From NCBI RefSeq assembly GCF_024763615.1, contig NC_077222.1:75144001-75208000 (forward strand): DNA of 64,000 nt, given 5' to 3'. The first letter of the stretch is position 1. Every line of letters begins with the position of its first letter. Positions 11,647 to 24,443 of the stretch are shown in pieces. The notes under the pieces were generated by a model. It was not told the origin of the DNA, made no database searches, and worked only from the letters and a program-made list of their open reading frames with translations. Source of the stretch: Phlebotomus papatasi (taxonomy: Eukaryota; Arthropoda; Insecta; Diptera; Psychodidae). Made by a program: the position numbers and the translations under genes.

Positions 11647-14600
11647 ATCGTTTGGCTTCTCTAGGAAGGAGCAGGATAAGGACCAAACTTATTAAAAAAA
11701 ATTTCTAATATTGAAAATTAAGCTGGAATTTGACCGTCTAGAAGTGAGGTTAGAATTATGAAGATACTAAAAGAATCTTAAGATCATACATTCTTTTTAA
11801 ATTCAAGTAACAAAATAGACAAAACCTTCATCAAGTTGATAATGAAAAGATAACGATAATGAAGGGATCATAAATGTTGTTGAGCTTGACTATGAACTTT
11901 CGAAAATCGATATCTTTTGTGAATACCGTTCTCCACACTTCAATTCTGACCGGAAACACTCTTCATATCATTCACTTGTTCATGAAAACGCAATATGATT
12001 TGTTGTGATATATAGATATAGGTATATGTTTTGTTATTGTTATTTATTTTGAGTCAAAAATTCTTTGTCACACTCACCACTCTCAGTGAGTTAGATAATG
12101 TGTAAATTTGCTGTATTATCTCATAGGAGGGTTGTTCAATAACCGATTCAATCCATTGAACAAATTTTCATTCCAATTTCCTCCTGCCTGGCAGCCTTCT
12201 TTACTCTTTCTCTGGAAATTGCTGTCCTTCATTCGAATGGATAGACATTCTCATAATATAATCAAACAGACATTGAACATTGTATTGAAGTGGATTTAAT
12301 GACAATGTCATAACAAAATGAGACTCACTGTGAAAACAAGACACACAGGCGGATATTTAATTACCCAGTCTTGTAATTAAATTAAAGCAAAAATTAAATT
12401 GTCTGCGTTACAAACACTTGTTTTACACAATTTCTTCAGTTTTGCCGTTTTTCAATTCCACTTAAAAACACTCTCAAAATATTTTTTGGCTGAACTAAAA
12501 AAAAAATACTATTTACAGAGAAAATTGTAAATAGTGATAATGTAAAGAAAATTGCAAATTTAAATATCAATCGACTTTGTGAAATATTGGACTCATTGAA
12601 CTATATTATTATTCATATAGATGTTGGCATATAGTTCTATAATTTATTCATCATGTAAACAATATATTACTATTCTCCAACTAATATCAATCCTCATTCT
12701 CTTGCATGAGAGACTTGGTGGTATATGAAAATTTAAAGAGGAAGAAAAATAACAGAAAAGCCATGTCGTAAACTGAGAAAGCATTTACTTGAAAGCGAAA
12801 AAGTTTATGAAAAGTTTGCTAGTCACCCCATAATTTCCTCCCTTTCATGTGATTCCTTTCATTCTTTCGTTCTCATTTATACCACATTTTCACCTTATCC
12901 ATCATTTTGCTACAATTTTTCCTTCACTTCTGTTGATATTATCACCGGTGTTTTCACATTCAATGTTAGGTGTTTTCCTCCCTTACTTTCGTAAATGTTA
13001 ACTCATTAAATTTCATACTCAATCGTCACTCATACCACAAGTACCCACTCATCTTGGGGAGAAATTCATTATTTTAGTATACCATAATTCGACTTATGTA
13101 TGAGTTTAAAATTATTATTATTCTGTCGTTGTCAAAAAGTTTAGTTTAATTTAATAATTATTTATGATGGAGCTGATGTACCAAAACTTTCATTTTACCC
13201 TCTTTCCACCGCCAAAAAGCACAGACAACACAACACAACACATAGAGAAACTCTTGGCATTTGATGTTGAAAGAGGGACTAAAATATAGGGTATGAGGAA
13301 AATGTTTGCCACTGTATATGTGAGCACTGGGAAAACGGTCGATTTCATCATCCACCCCATATTTCTCATCCTATCAGCTAAATTTTCCTCTCTATGTGAG
13401 TTACATTCTAAAGGCCACCCACTGTACCCCACAATCCCCTGCCTTCCTCCAACTCCTAACACCCTTACAAGAAACTCTGCACAATCATACAGCAGTCAAC
13501 CACACAAATTCACCGTTGAATGTTTATATGAAATTGTGTGGAATATTTTGTATCTGTGTTAGGAAGCCAGAATTGAGCTTTTCCCACCCATGGAACCCCC
13601 AAGCCTGGAATACTCCATGCAGAGAATGAGACAAATTCGCCCTCTCTGTCAGCCGGGTTTTGCTAGAGGGAAGGGAAGGTGGTAACGTCAACAGTGTCTC
13701 GTGGTGGTGGAGAGACAGAAGAACGGGTAGCCCAAAAACTTTTAATAACAGAAAGTTTTCGCAGTTATAATTAATGAAATTGTTATCTGTATACATATAA
13801 AATCCGCGCAGAATATGAAAATGTTTTTTAGGTTTGGACTTTTTAATGAAATTTTCCCCTTTCATGCCGTTTTTGGTCTTCACCCAAGCTAAAGGTCTAC
13901 CGCAGATTCAATATTTCTATAAAAATACACGTCCTGTGAGAGTGAAAACTTCTGAAATTCATTTTACATTTACAAGATTTCTTTTAAATATTCTATAAAT
14001 GTGAAGAATTAGGATTACACTATAGAGTAATTAAAAATCAAGGACGACTTACTGCAAAATTGAACATTGAACCTGAAATTTTGATACCTCTTGGCAATTT
14101 TGCGAAATTCAACATCATTTCAAAATTAACTCTATTACGATGTAATTAGAAGATGTTACCTACATTACACAAAGTTCTATGAGAAAATTTTCTACAACTG
14201 GTGAAATAACTTTATGTCAATTAAACAAAGTTCTGAAATATACAAGAAAGTTGAGAATTTTGAAATTCAACCATGTTTCAAATGAATATCATTTTGAGAA
14301 ATAAATTTGCATTGTAAATGGTAGTTTTGGTTAATTAAAAAATCCACCAAAGGATATCTTTCACTTTCTTTTTTCTGCGCAACATAATTCATTGGCAGAG
14401 ATTTATACAAATTTTCCAAAGAGGCACTATCAACTTTTCGAGTAAAGTCTCGCAAAAGAGTGAAAGGACTTGGAGAGCAATTTTATATAGATACATTTAT
14501 CTATTATATTATATATTCCGGATTCCATTCCATACTATTCTGAGTCGAAATAGAATTATATTACCAAGGAAATATTTTTCTTCAGTCTTTAGACTTTAAA

Positions 14601-14755
14601 ATGACGAAAACTTGATAATAAATCACAAGAAAAACATCATTTATTTTTAATTCTGAATGGATCTTATATTAAACAGTACTTTATTTTATTTATAAAAATA
14701 CAAAAATATCAGCAAAATATCAATTTTGATTGAAATAAAAATAAAAATATTTAGA
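11647..14755. other. No gene seen
   Basis: A+T-rich DNA. The region 13150-13900 has longer overlapping ORFs on both strands (up to 119 codons) and a slightly more balanced composition. No domain, signal or splice site pair makes any of them convincing. Confidence 0.5.
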
Positions 14756-14942
14756 TAGGGGGAAGTGGGGCACCTTTGAAATTGGGATTTTTCACCTATT
14801 TTTAAATAAAATTGAGCCTTATTTTGATATAATATAGCTGCAGAAACAGATTGGGAAGCTAAATTACATTGTGATATGGATCAGTTCCACTTAAACACAG
14901 GAGAAAAATCTCAATTTCAAAGGTGCCCCACTTACCACTGTT
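14756..14942. mobile_element. MITE of the GGGGGAAGTGGGGCACCTTTGAA family, decayed right end
   Basis: The left end is intact: TA then GGGGGAAGTGGGGCACCTTT. The right end reads AGGTGCCCCACTTACCACTG, so the final CCCCCTA has mutated. The interior aligns closely with the copy at 11148. Confidence 0.85.
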
Positions 14943-15248
14943 AATTTTTATCATATGTGAATATAACCATAAAAAATTATGAGCAGTAAAACCAAATTTT
15001 CTTTGTATTCTAAGCTGATTTCAGTGGTCCTTAGGGGATACTTGGGGCAGTTTCGCACAGCTTAACATTTTTTCTAAACTTTACTGTTAAACTAATATAA
15101 ACTACAATTCAAACTATATTCATTTATTATCTCTTCAGTTGTTTGAAAATACACCGCAAATTCCTCAGATATTAAATTATTAGCTATGTCATATTTTATA
15201 AATCGTTCGCTCGTGCAACAAAACTGCTTCATATTCACTTACCGGAAA
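14943..15248. other. No gene; solitary left-end-like remnant near 15036
   Basis: Near 15034-15058 the sequence TAGGGGATACTTGGGGCAGT resembles the left end of the GGGGAAACTGGGGC elements. No right partner is visible, so it may be a truncated relic. Confidence 0.35.
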
Positions 15249-15404
15249 TGATGACTTTACCCCTTGCTATGTATAAACTTTTCTTTAATTTTACCACTTA
15301 AGGATAGTCTTTACATATCTGATCTATTATGTTCAATCGGTGAAGACCATCCTTAAGTGCAAAAATTAAAGAAAAGCTTAAGAACTGCAGGGCGGCATAG
15401 TCAC
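15249..15404. mobile_element. Palindromic MITE (CTTTTCTTTAATTTT family), copy 1
   Basis: The left arm has GACTTTACCCCTTGCTATG, then ACTTTTCTTTAATTTT and ACTTAAGGATAGTCTTTAC. The right arm returns inverted as ATCCTTAAGTGC, AATTAAAGAAAAGCTTA and GGCATAGTCACC, about 75 nt per arm. A second copy with the same layout is at 34281-34433. Confidence 0.75.
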
Positions 15405-15554
15405 CCCCGGAAAACAAAATCATCCATTTCTACGGTATTTATAAATTAACTAAACTCTTTTTCTTGCTCTTTTCAGATTAAATATATGTTTTTATTTAAC
15501 CAAACAAATAAAATAAGAATCATTTATTCGACAATTCAACAATTTTAAAATGCA

Positions 15555-15806
15555 CACTGAGAGAAATCCGAAAAAGTTAAAATAACATTTCGGAAATGCT
15601 AATTTTACCCTGCAATATAGATCCGAAATCGGTGTAAATTTTACCCCCTTTAGGTGTATTAGGGGTTAAAGTTACCCTTTTTAATGCTAATTTTACCCTC
15701 GAAAAGGTGAAAAATTAACTTTAAAAAATGGTGATATATTTTTAAAACTAAAAAGTATTAAAGTTAAGAGAAAAAAAGTTAATCGCACCCTCTTTTTTTC
15801 TCAGTG
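15555..15806 (+). mobile_element. CACTGAGA-ended MITE, copy A
   Basis: Starts CACTGAGAGAAATCCG and ends TTTTTTTCTCAGTG, with a 12-bp terminal inverted repeat. It is 252 bp, flanked by CA on both sides. Interior motifs GGTGTAAATTTTACCC and AAGTTAATCGCACCC are shared with copies at 17435, 19989 and 48489. Non-coding. CACTG ends and a short duplication resemble the CACTA (EnSpm/Mirage) group, which is inference only. Confidence 0.85.
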
Positions 15807-17434
15807 CACAAGTAAAAAAGAATCCTAACTTAAAATGGTTCTCCTTAAAACTTTTCATTTCCAGATAAAATAATACGGATTGGAACCGTCAATACATAGT
15901 AGGTAAAAGAAAAGGAAAGAAAGATTGTTTCGAAAACTTTGCTCAAACAAAATTTTTGTACAACTTTTCAAAGTGAGCTTTTTCTTTCAAACTTTTCCTA
16001 GCGAATCCCTTCCATACCGTACACCCCTCGCGTTTACCGTATAAGTAATATTCTTCTCTTTTGCTACTGTTATACAGCAATTTTGTAACTATCTATCATA
16101 CTGCATTATATACATCTCACCAACCCCTTTTGTCTCAATACACCATCTGTGCTTTCACGGATGCAACAGACAAGAGTTAGACACAAAACTTTTTCACAAG
16201 AATGACGAAAATCCAAAAGTTTTAAGTGGTGGCATCAAAGTATGAACAAATCCAGAAGGTGCATTCAATAGGGTTATTCATACATCTTTTCATTCTAAAA
16301 CAGATTAAGAAACAGATATTAAGCATTTGTTTTTACGACTTTCTGTCGCAATAACTTTCATAAAACTTGTAATTAAAACAATTTTAACTTATAATATCAT
16401 AAGTAAAACTAATTTCTGTTTGTCTTCATTTCTAAAGCACTCACTGAATAGGGTTATAAACGAAATTTTAAATAATAAATTTACAATAGATTTATAATGG
16501 TTAGTATGATTTTAATATTTTATTTTACTTTATTGAGTTTTACCATACACTTTTGTATGTAGACACAAAAATATGTAGGATATGCTTATAGAAAACTAAA
16601 TGCATAAACCCACATTCAGATTACATAATATAGTATATATTTTCAAGCATACTTAGCCAAAACATACATACATTGAATCAATATTTAATTAATAAATAAT
16701 AATTTAAAGTTGGACAAAGTTTTCCAACAAACTCCATATAAACTTGATCCATAACCCAAATCTCGTAACTTTGTTCCAAAGTTGTTCCAACTCTCCTTTG
16801 AGTATGTTATATCTATAGTGAATATATATATTAGATCTCTGATGCTATATAGCAGATAAGTATAAGAACAGTTGAAAAAGAGTGGAGTGAACACCAAGTC
16901 AGAAGAAATACCCCAAGGAGGACCAATTGTGGGTGGGTGTGTTCGCCTACAACTGGGTGAAAATTGAGTGAGTGACTATACGAACTCAGGGTGAATGAAT
17001 GAAGATATTGACGTTTAAAAAGTTTTCCAGGATGGAATTAATTTCACAGCAGACTAATATTACATTACTAAAAGTTTAATTAAGCAATTATTGCTCATAA
17101 ATCGCATTAAATAAGTTTTCCTCGAGGAATGGCTCTTTGCCATCACTTTGGCAATTTACTTGACACCTTAGAGATACACTACTATACCTACTGTTTACAG
17201 CTTTTTTAAACTTTCTTTCTCTACAGTAATTATTCTTCAAGTTGAAACAGTAAAATTGAGATAAGGTAAAAAAAACACCAGATATTCAAATGGTGTTAGA
17301 ATAGAAATAGTTAAAATAAACACTATTACCTTTTTGTCTGATTGTTTTTCTATTCATTATGAAAGCTATCTGAATGAACGATGTGAACAATCCCTAGAAG
17401 AATAGAATACAATTCTGCCTAATATTTTTTCACG
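15807..17434. other. No gene seen
   Basis: Unique A+T-rich DNA with ORFs up to 70 codons. Nothing recognised. Confidence 0.5.
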
Positions 17435-17686
17435 CACTGAGAAACAAAGGTGGTGCGATTAACTTTTTTTCCTCAGAACTTTAACACTTCTTAGGTGTAA
17501 AAATATATCAACATTTTTTAATGTTAATTTTACACCTTTTGAGGGTAAAATCAACATGAAAAAGCGTAACTTTAACCCATAATACACCTAAAAAGGGTAA
17601 TATTTACACCGATTTCGGATTAATACTGCAGGGTAAAATAAACATTTCCGGAATGTTATTTTAACTTTTTCGGATTTATCTCAGTG
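17435..17686 (-). mobile_element. CACTGAGA-ended MITE, copy B
   Basis: Inverted relative to copy A: it begins CACTGAGAAACAAAGG and ends CGGATTTATCTCAGTG. It is 252 bp and flanked by CG on both sides, so its 2-bp duplication is not TA. Confidence 0.85.
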
Positions 17687-18103
17687 CGTCTATTTAAATC
17701 TGATTTGGCAAAAATTCTCCACCTTTCCCCACATTAAAACAACTTTCCATGACATATTCAAAGAAAAAAGTGTATGTTGCTAAACAAAAAAGCTCAAATT
17801 TACTCCGAGAGTTTTGCACTAGACAAAAAACAAATTGTCAGTAGAAAATTAAATTCGATCATTTTGTTCAATTTTCGATCAATTCGTTTAATTCGATTAA
17901 AAAACAATTAAATTTGTTCAGTAAAGACTCTGGCACATGTTTTAGGTAAGGTAAATTTCATGAAATCTAAAATTCACAATTATTCTTTCTATCCGAAATG
18001 TTTTACGTATGTTTGATTCTTTGACAGCCTTCTTCCTATTTACATATTGAGAGCTATTTTCGTCAACAAATGCTTTTTTGAAGAAAATCACTTGTACTAC
18101 TTT
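17687..18103. other. No gene; weak relic of GGCACACC-ended palindrome near 17930-18022
   Basis: GGCACATGTTTTAGGTAAGG followed by AATTTCATGAAATC and a TTCTTTCTAT stretch near 17930-18022 resembles the left arm of the family clustered at 57-62 kb. The right arm is not visible. Confidence 0.35.
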
Positions 18104-18197
18104 AATGGCCACTACGCACTCTAGAGAAATTTTTGTCCATATTAAAGCAAATATCCTACCTTTGTGTTGGAAAAACAGTCAAACACTATAGGCCATT
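18104..18197. mobile_element. Truncated copy of the 112-bp hairpin element
   Basis: The left arm (AATGGCC, CTAGAGAAATTT, TGTCCATATTAAAG) and the loop (TTTGTGTTGGAAAAAC) are present. Most of the right arm is missing and only AACACTATAGGCCATT remains. Confidence 0.65.
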
Positions 18198-19988
18198 AGG
18201 AAGAAATGTCAAAATTCCGTCGAAAAGACAATTTTTGACGAAAATTGCTAGTAGCAGAAGCCTTTAGCCAAAGCTTGATTCGAAAGTTTGTTTACTTTTG
18301 AATTTCTAAACTGAGAACTTATTAAATTCGATTTTTTGCTGACCCAATAATTTCATTTTTTTATTGTTCATTTCTGCAGTACCCATATTAATAACAATAA
18401 TATTAATTTTGTAATTGTTTACTGTCTTAGTCAATTTATACTTCTTTACATACATTTAGTGGAAATGGCGAAAAAGGGGTGTATCTACCCTCCTTACACC
18501 AATTTGGTAGAAAATCTGACAACGAGTTTACTGCAATGCTAACTACACTGATGAAGCCTAAAGCGAACAATTGAAAAAATGTGTAATTGTACATACATAC
18601 AACGTCCGTAAAAGCCTCTTTGGTGGCGTTTTCAACTGTAGAACAGTTTATCTAGTGAATATTTACTGCAAATTTTCATACTATATGAAAACTTTATCCC
18701 ATTCCAGCATAATAAATGTTGACTTGTGCGCGCATCGGGGCGCTAATGTCACATATACCAACACTTCTATTCCACTACCAAAAAGACTTTAACCACTCTT
18801 GCTTGTATGTGAGTAAAACATAAAGGGTAGAAGTTCATATTTGTTCGTGGACAAAAGTTATTCTCATTCAACCCATTTAAAAGTGCCACCCACAAACAAT
18901 ACGCCAACCCAAAAACTTTATAGACAGAGAATGAGTTTGCTGTTTGCTTATATTTTCTGCATCGTCCCCATCTTTCACCCTACCAAACCACTACGGTACA
19001 ATTTTCTACAGCTTTATTAATTTATGCCATTCCACTTTTCCTCTTTTCCACAACATACTCCTACATATAATTTTATGTGGCTAACATGGGTGAGGAATCA
19101 GTGAAATTTCAGGAGATTGTTGTCAACTTTTCTAATCTCGACTCTTCCGCTATTCGAATTACGTTTACCCTAAATCAGAGACAAAAGTCAAACTAGGGTG
19201 CAACGAATGAGAAAATGCAATGAATTCTTAATGACTCCAATTGAAGATATGAAATACATGAAGTGTACTGCATAATGCATTTTATAAGTGAAGAGGTTGA
19301 AGATGGAAAATTGGATAAATAGAGAATGGCAGAGTAAAAACAACAAAACAATTTCATGTCAAATACGTCCAAACACAAAATGTGCCATGAATTTGAAATT
19401 TCACCAATGATTCAATTTATCATTGAAGTTGATAGAGATGTACTGAATTGGATATTGGTTGAAGAAAGGAGTATGAGATAATAAAAGACTTACGAATAAA
19501 AAAATGATCAATTGGTCAATATTATAATTAATTAGAAAAACTAGGTTTTTCTTCAAGCAAAAACATTGAAGTAATTTTGGTATTTTTTTTTTAAATTAAC
19601 AGCAAAAGAAAATAGCAAATTTTAGCTACATTTGGTAAATCTATCCATTAATAAAAATAAAATAGTAATATAAAAAGTAAAAGTATATTAAATATTAAAC
19701 CTTATCTGATCGTATTCGGGAATTTCAAGACCTTTCAGATGATTTTAATATCATTTGAAACGGTTGATAAATATTCGTACTACGGGTATTTTGGTTTTGG
19801 AAAATCTCATAACTAACTATATGGGCTATTAGCATATAGACTTTATAGCCAAATGTATGCCTAAACTGTATCTAAGCGATTTTAAAGAATAAACTCTAAA
19901 ACATATATTTTTTGGAAGAGAAGAAAAATCGAAAATAAAGGATCTTGTGCTTCCCGCTAATGTAGATTTGCATAGAAGGATCCACCTA
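18198..19988. other. No gene seen
   Basis: A+T-rich DNA without recognisable genes, transposon ends or RNA genes. The longest ORF is 73 codons. Confidence 0.5.
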
Positions 19989-20242
19989 CACTGAGAGAAA
20001 TCCGAAAAAGTTGAAATAACATTCCGGAAATGTTAATTTTACCCTGCAGTATTGATCCAAAATCGGTGTAAATATTACCCTTTTTAGGTGTATTGGGAGT
20101 TAAAGTTACCTTTTTTCATTTTAATTTTACCCTTAAAAAGGTGTAAAATTAACATTAAAAAATGTTGATATATTTTTACACATAAAAAGTGTTAAAGTTA
20201 TGACGAAAAAAAGTTAATCGCACCCTCTTTTTTTTCTCAGTG
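19989..20242 (+). mobile_element. CACTGAGA-ended MITE, copy C
   Basis: Starts CACTGAGAGAAATCCG and ends TTTTTTCTCAGTG. It is 254 bp, in the same orientation as copy A, and flanked by TA on both sides. Confidence 0.87.
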
Positions 20243-20291
20243 TATAAGCCCACATATAAATTAATTACCATTATGCAATTTTTTAAAAATT

Positions 20292-21248
20292 TAGGGGGAA
20301 CTGGGGCAGTAGTAATCTGGGGTAGTTGTAAACACTGTGATTTTTTTCATTAATTTTAAGACTCCAGAGGATAAAACCCATAAGCATTCATAGATACCAT
20401 GGGGATGTATGTCCACAGAAGAATTGGTCAATAAAATCCTAATACTTTAAAAATAAAAATCATTTTTCCCGAAAATGTTGATATTTCAATTATTTTGGTC
20501 ATTTGGATTTCCACCTGGAAATTAAAAACTGTGTAAAATAATCGAAATGTAGCAATACCAGTTCTTTCCTACACTTTTAGGATTATATTTATGGATTTAC
20601 TAGACAAATTGAGATTCTCATTATTTCAAAAGAATTAATAATTGGTCAGAAAACAGCATTTGGGGTAGATGTAACCAGGCAATTTCAATTTCACAAAATG
20701 AGTAGGTAAAAGAGCGGGAAATTGACCTTCATGCGAAATATCTATAATTCATAGATTACGAAAAAAAATTGGTGGCGCTGTGTTAAATAAAAAGTCACAT
20801 GATGTCAAAATATGGGGAAAATCCATTGAAAAATGTCTTTGATATGCATGCTTTTAGTTTTTTTGCTATTTTAATTATTCTTTGTAAAAGGTGTCATGAT
20901 TTTTTGAAAAATATACAGTCTTTATATATCTCTTAAGTAATTAAAATAATCGAGAGTGGTGCAAAGTTAATTTCAAGAGTGGGAAAAAAGGTGTTTACAT
21001 CCTCCCCAGAAAGTGGTTACTTCTACCCCAGGTATTTTGTGAAAAGAGAAAAATGCACAGGGACACAAATTTTATTTTTATGGAAAACTCAATTGTTTTC
21101 CAGCATCCGCATTACCCTCGACGAATTGCCTATACCCAAGGGTAAAACATGAGCTAAGAAATATTTTCCAAAAAATCACGGTGTCCTTGGAAAATCACCT
21201 CAAATTCGCATCTATCGAAAATGGTTACATGTGCCCCAGTCTCCCCTA
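20292..21248. mobile_element. Non-autonomous GGGGGAACTGGGGC element, about 955 bp
   Basis: The left end is TA then GGGGGAACTGGGGCAGTAGT, followed by GGGGTAGTTGTAAACAC. The right end is GTGCCCCAGTCTCCCC then TA. Ends and subterminal motif match the transposase-bearing element at 39789-40893. No ORF of significance lies inside, so it looks like a deletion derivative or passenger of the same Tc1/mariner-type family. Confidence 0.8.
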
Positions 21249-22806
21249 TGCTTCATAAATTATGTCAAATTAAAAACTATCAGTAGAAGGGACAGGTGTA
21301 TAATAAAAAAATGTGGTTAGGAAAAATTTTGTATTATAAAAATGAAAAATCATAAAACTACAATCACGGTGGTAATGTATAATACTAAGTATTATGTCGG
21401 GATAACACTAACACGATTTACAACCATAATGTTTGTGAAAAAATTACCTTACCGTAATATTTGGATTTTTTTAAACTATGTAGGTATCAAAAAATTTTAT
21501 AAGAATCATAATCAGTTTTTCTATGAGTTCATATTATAATAAAAAAGTTTGAGTTTATTAAAATAGCTCTCTAATGGTAATAAAAAAGGAACTGTGTTGT
21601 ATATAGAGTATAAAACAGTTCGCTTGCATCTTTTGCGTGATAAAAAACACTACGTTTTATCTCATCTGTAGAGTATATTAATTTGCAAGTCCATCACTGA
21701 TTTGCAATTCATTTTGTGCTACAACTTTGGTGTATAAATCTTCCAGCAGTAACATCTCCGAGCACAACAAAAACATGACAATTGGACGTAGTATAATTTC
21801 TCTTCCCAAATACGTATTCGAGGGTCTGTAAATGTATTACTAAATATAATTGAAATTCATGTATGATAATAGTATATATACATATATAGAACAGAATCCA
21901 TATTAATTTACTTTTGAAGAAACATTATACACCATCGTTTCTTAATAATACAGATGACATTCCCTGAGGAAAAATGAAAGATAAGTACAGTGTGATAGCT
22001 ATATGAAAGAAAACGCAACAATTTTTAAGAGCAAAACAAGAATGGGATTGAATTAATCTTTTTCTCCACCAACTTCTACCATTTTCTTATACCCATCCCT
22101 TCAATTGCTTTTTTTTCTTCTCATTCACATTTCACAAAGCTAGGGTTTATTATATTCACACTGCAACCCACACAACCCCAACTACATAGGTAAGGAGTTA
22201 CGAAAAATAGCACAGAATATTCCTTTAGAAATGTCGAGGGACAATGTGTATAAAGTGTAGGTTGAAATGGGGTGCTGTGCTACGTGAATGTCTCGTTTCT
22301 TTTATATTTTTCACAGAAGCCTTTTTTGTTTTTCTTTTTTCTCAAATATTCTTCACAAATTTTTGATGCTTTTTCAAATATTCTTGTACATTTTCATGGA
22401 TATTTATACCGAAACAAGGTCGTGAAGTGCTCGAAATTTTAAGATTAGTTTAGTTAGAAATTTTGAGATTGGATGTGTTCCGGGTCCTAAGTAATTTAAA
22501 GAAAACCAGAAGAAAATCGGAACTTTTTTTTAAGATGCAGTTTACGATAAAATTTTGACTTTAACATGCTATAAAAGATAGAAAAACAATTATTTTATTT
22601 CAAGCAGAAGAGAATTTAATACTGAAGAGAATAAGCCATTATTCGTTTTATTCGGTCAATAACTTTTCTTTTAATCTTTCCCGCCAATTTGACAAAATTG
22701 TAAAATTGACAAGTGGAGAAACGCGCTTCAAATTTTGGATATTGTCTTGAACAATTACAAATTTACTCGGCGCTCTTTGCTTTAGTTTCGCAAATACTTT
22801 TTAAGG
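21249..22806. other. No gene seen
   Basis: A+T-rich unique DNA with short chance ORFs only. Confidence 0.5.
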
Positions 22807-23028
22807 TAGGGGAAAGTGGGGCATTTTTGAAATGGGACAGCTTCGAAATGGGGCTTTTATTCTGTACTATTTTTAAAAAGTATTGAGCCTTTTCATGTTA
22901 TATTTTAGCTTCATAAATGGTTGATGGAGTTAAATTATATCATTTCAAGGCCAAGTTTCAAATTAAAATAGAAGAAAAAAAGCTCAATTTTAAGATACCC
23001 CAATTCAAAGGTGCCACACTTCCCCCTA
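22807..23028. mobile_element. MITE of the GGGGAAGTGGGGC family
   Basis: The left end is TA then GGGGAAAGTGGGGCATTTTT; the right end is GGTGCCACACTTCCCCC then TA. It is 222 bp and diverged from the copies at 11 and 14 kb. Confidence 0.85.
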
Positions 23029-23431
23029 ATGACTTTTCCTCTTTATTGTTACTGATGGATAGTTTACTATTTATCTATTTAGGCAATAAAAAAGTATAGA
23101 CCTCTTTTGACCTGGTAATTAGGGGAACCACCTTAATAAGTTATTAATAAAAAAAAGTCTAATGTGCTTCTTGCATAGTCATTAAATATATCGATGGTTT
23201 TTTTACATACTATTCTAAGTCGAAATAGAATTTAGACCTTTCTAACTCAAGGAAATTTTGCTATTTTATGATAAGCCAAACAATGTATAAAAAATACATG
23301 GGCAGCATAAAAATTTACCAACTTCAAATGGCTCTTCTGAAAAGTTGTTATTCTCAGATAGCATATATAAAATTGAACCGTCGATATAACAATGTGTAAA
23401 GCAGACGTAAGTAAATATTAAAAAATATATA
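23029..23431. other. No gene; short dispersed fragment near 23207-23262
   Basis: TCTAAGTCGAAATAGAATT and a downstream AAGGAAAT stretch recur near 14540-14580, so this is a fragment of a dispersed repeat of unknown type. Confidence 0.35.
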
Positions 23432-24443
23432 TACAGTGGCGGCCAAAATAATAAAATCACTTTGCCAAGCTTATATTTTTTATCTTTTGTATTTTTTATC
23501 CCAATTTGATGATATAATTCTGAAGTAGGAATCTTCAAATTATTTGAATCGTGGAATATGGGTTGTTTTGGCCGCTAGAGGTCTCTATTTTATACAGAGT
23601 ACGTCAATAGTGAAATTCAGTTCGGCCATAAAAATTGGAAAACTGTCATTTATGGTTTCTAAATATGGTTTTATTTAAACTTATTCGATGTATAGACCAC
23701 ATTCTTTAATTTAAATGAAAGTGGTCCAATCGCGTTGTTCAAACCAAATTTCACTATTGATCTATTCTGTGAAAAAGAGAGACCTCTACACAGAAAAAAA
23801 TATTTTGTAAAGATGTTTGTAAATGTTTGTGAATTCCTATGGGGGAGTTACGAAATGCTCGTGAATCGTATAACCCACAAACAAGTTCGTAAAAGTTTGT
23901 ACTTTTTTCACAAACATTGTTCGTAACATGATCATTTAACGAATATTTTTTATACTTTTACAAACAATTGTTCGTAAATGTTCGTAAACACACATAAAAT
24001 GTTCGTAAAATTTTGTCATTTGTTCGTAAAATGTTCTACAGAAAAACAGGCATTTACGAACAAATGACAAAATTTTACGAACATTTTTTGTGTGTTTACG
24101 AACATTACGAACAAATGTTTGTAAAACTACAAAAAATGCTCGTCAAGTGATCAATTTACGAACAATGTTTGTGAAAAATTACAAACTTATACGAACTTGT
24201 TTGTGGGTTATACGATTCACGAGCATTTTGTAACTCCCCCATAGGAATTCACAAACATTTACAAACATTTTTACAAAATATTTTTTTCTGTGTAGCAGCC
24301 AAAACAATACTTATTTGACGTAAGGTAATTATTTGAAAATTTCTATATCAAAATTATTTCAAACGAATTGGAATAAACAAAAATGGTAAAGGTAAAATAG
24401 TGGTCTTTACGGAGCTGATTCTATTATTTTGGCCGCCACTGTA
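23432..24443. mobile_element. Tc1-like element with CAGTGGCGGCCAAAATAATA ends
   Basis: The left end is TA then CAGTGGCGGCCAAAATAATA; the right end is the inverted TATTATTTTGGCCGCCACTG then TA, a perfect 20-bp terminal repeat. A further TTTTGGCCGC lies inside at about 23564. The body is 23434-24441, of which 508 bp is a later foldback insertion, so the host element is about 500 bp and non-coding. Peptides spelled LLFWPPLYIY on either strand are just the translated end repeats. Confidence 0.85.
23787..24294. mobile_element. 508-bp foldback element nested in the Tc1-like element
   Basis: From TACACAGAAAAAAATATTTT at the left to AAATATTTTTTTCTGTGTA at the right, both halves are almost exact reverse complements (about 240 nt per arm). 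The arms carry many repeats of GTTCGTAAA, TTTGTAAA and related heptamers. The tip lies near 24035-24050. No TSD beyond the TA inside the ends is assured. It interrupts the 23432-24443 element and is therefore younger. Confidence 0.8.

Noticed and set aside
13524..13883. 119-codon minus ORF with several overlapping ORFs on both strands
   Set aside because: Frames overlap in all directions, with no splice signals, homology or codon preference to choose one.
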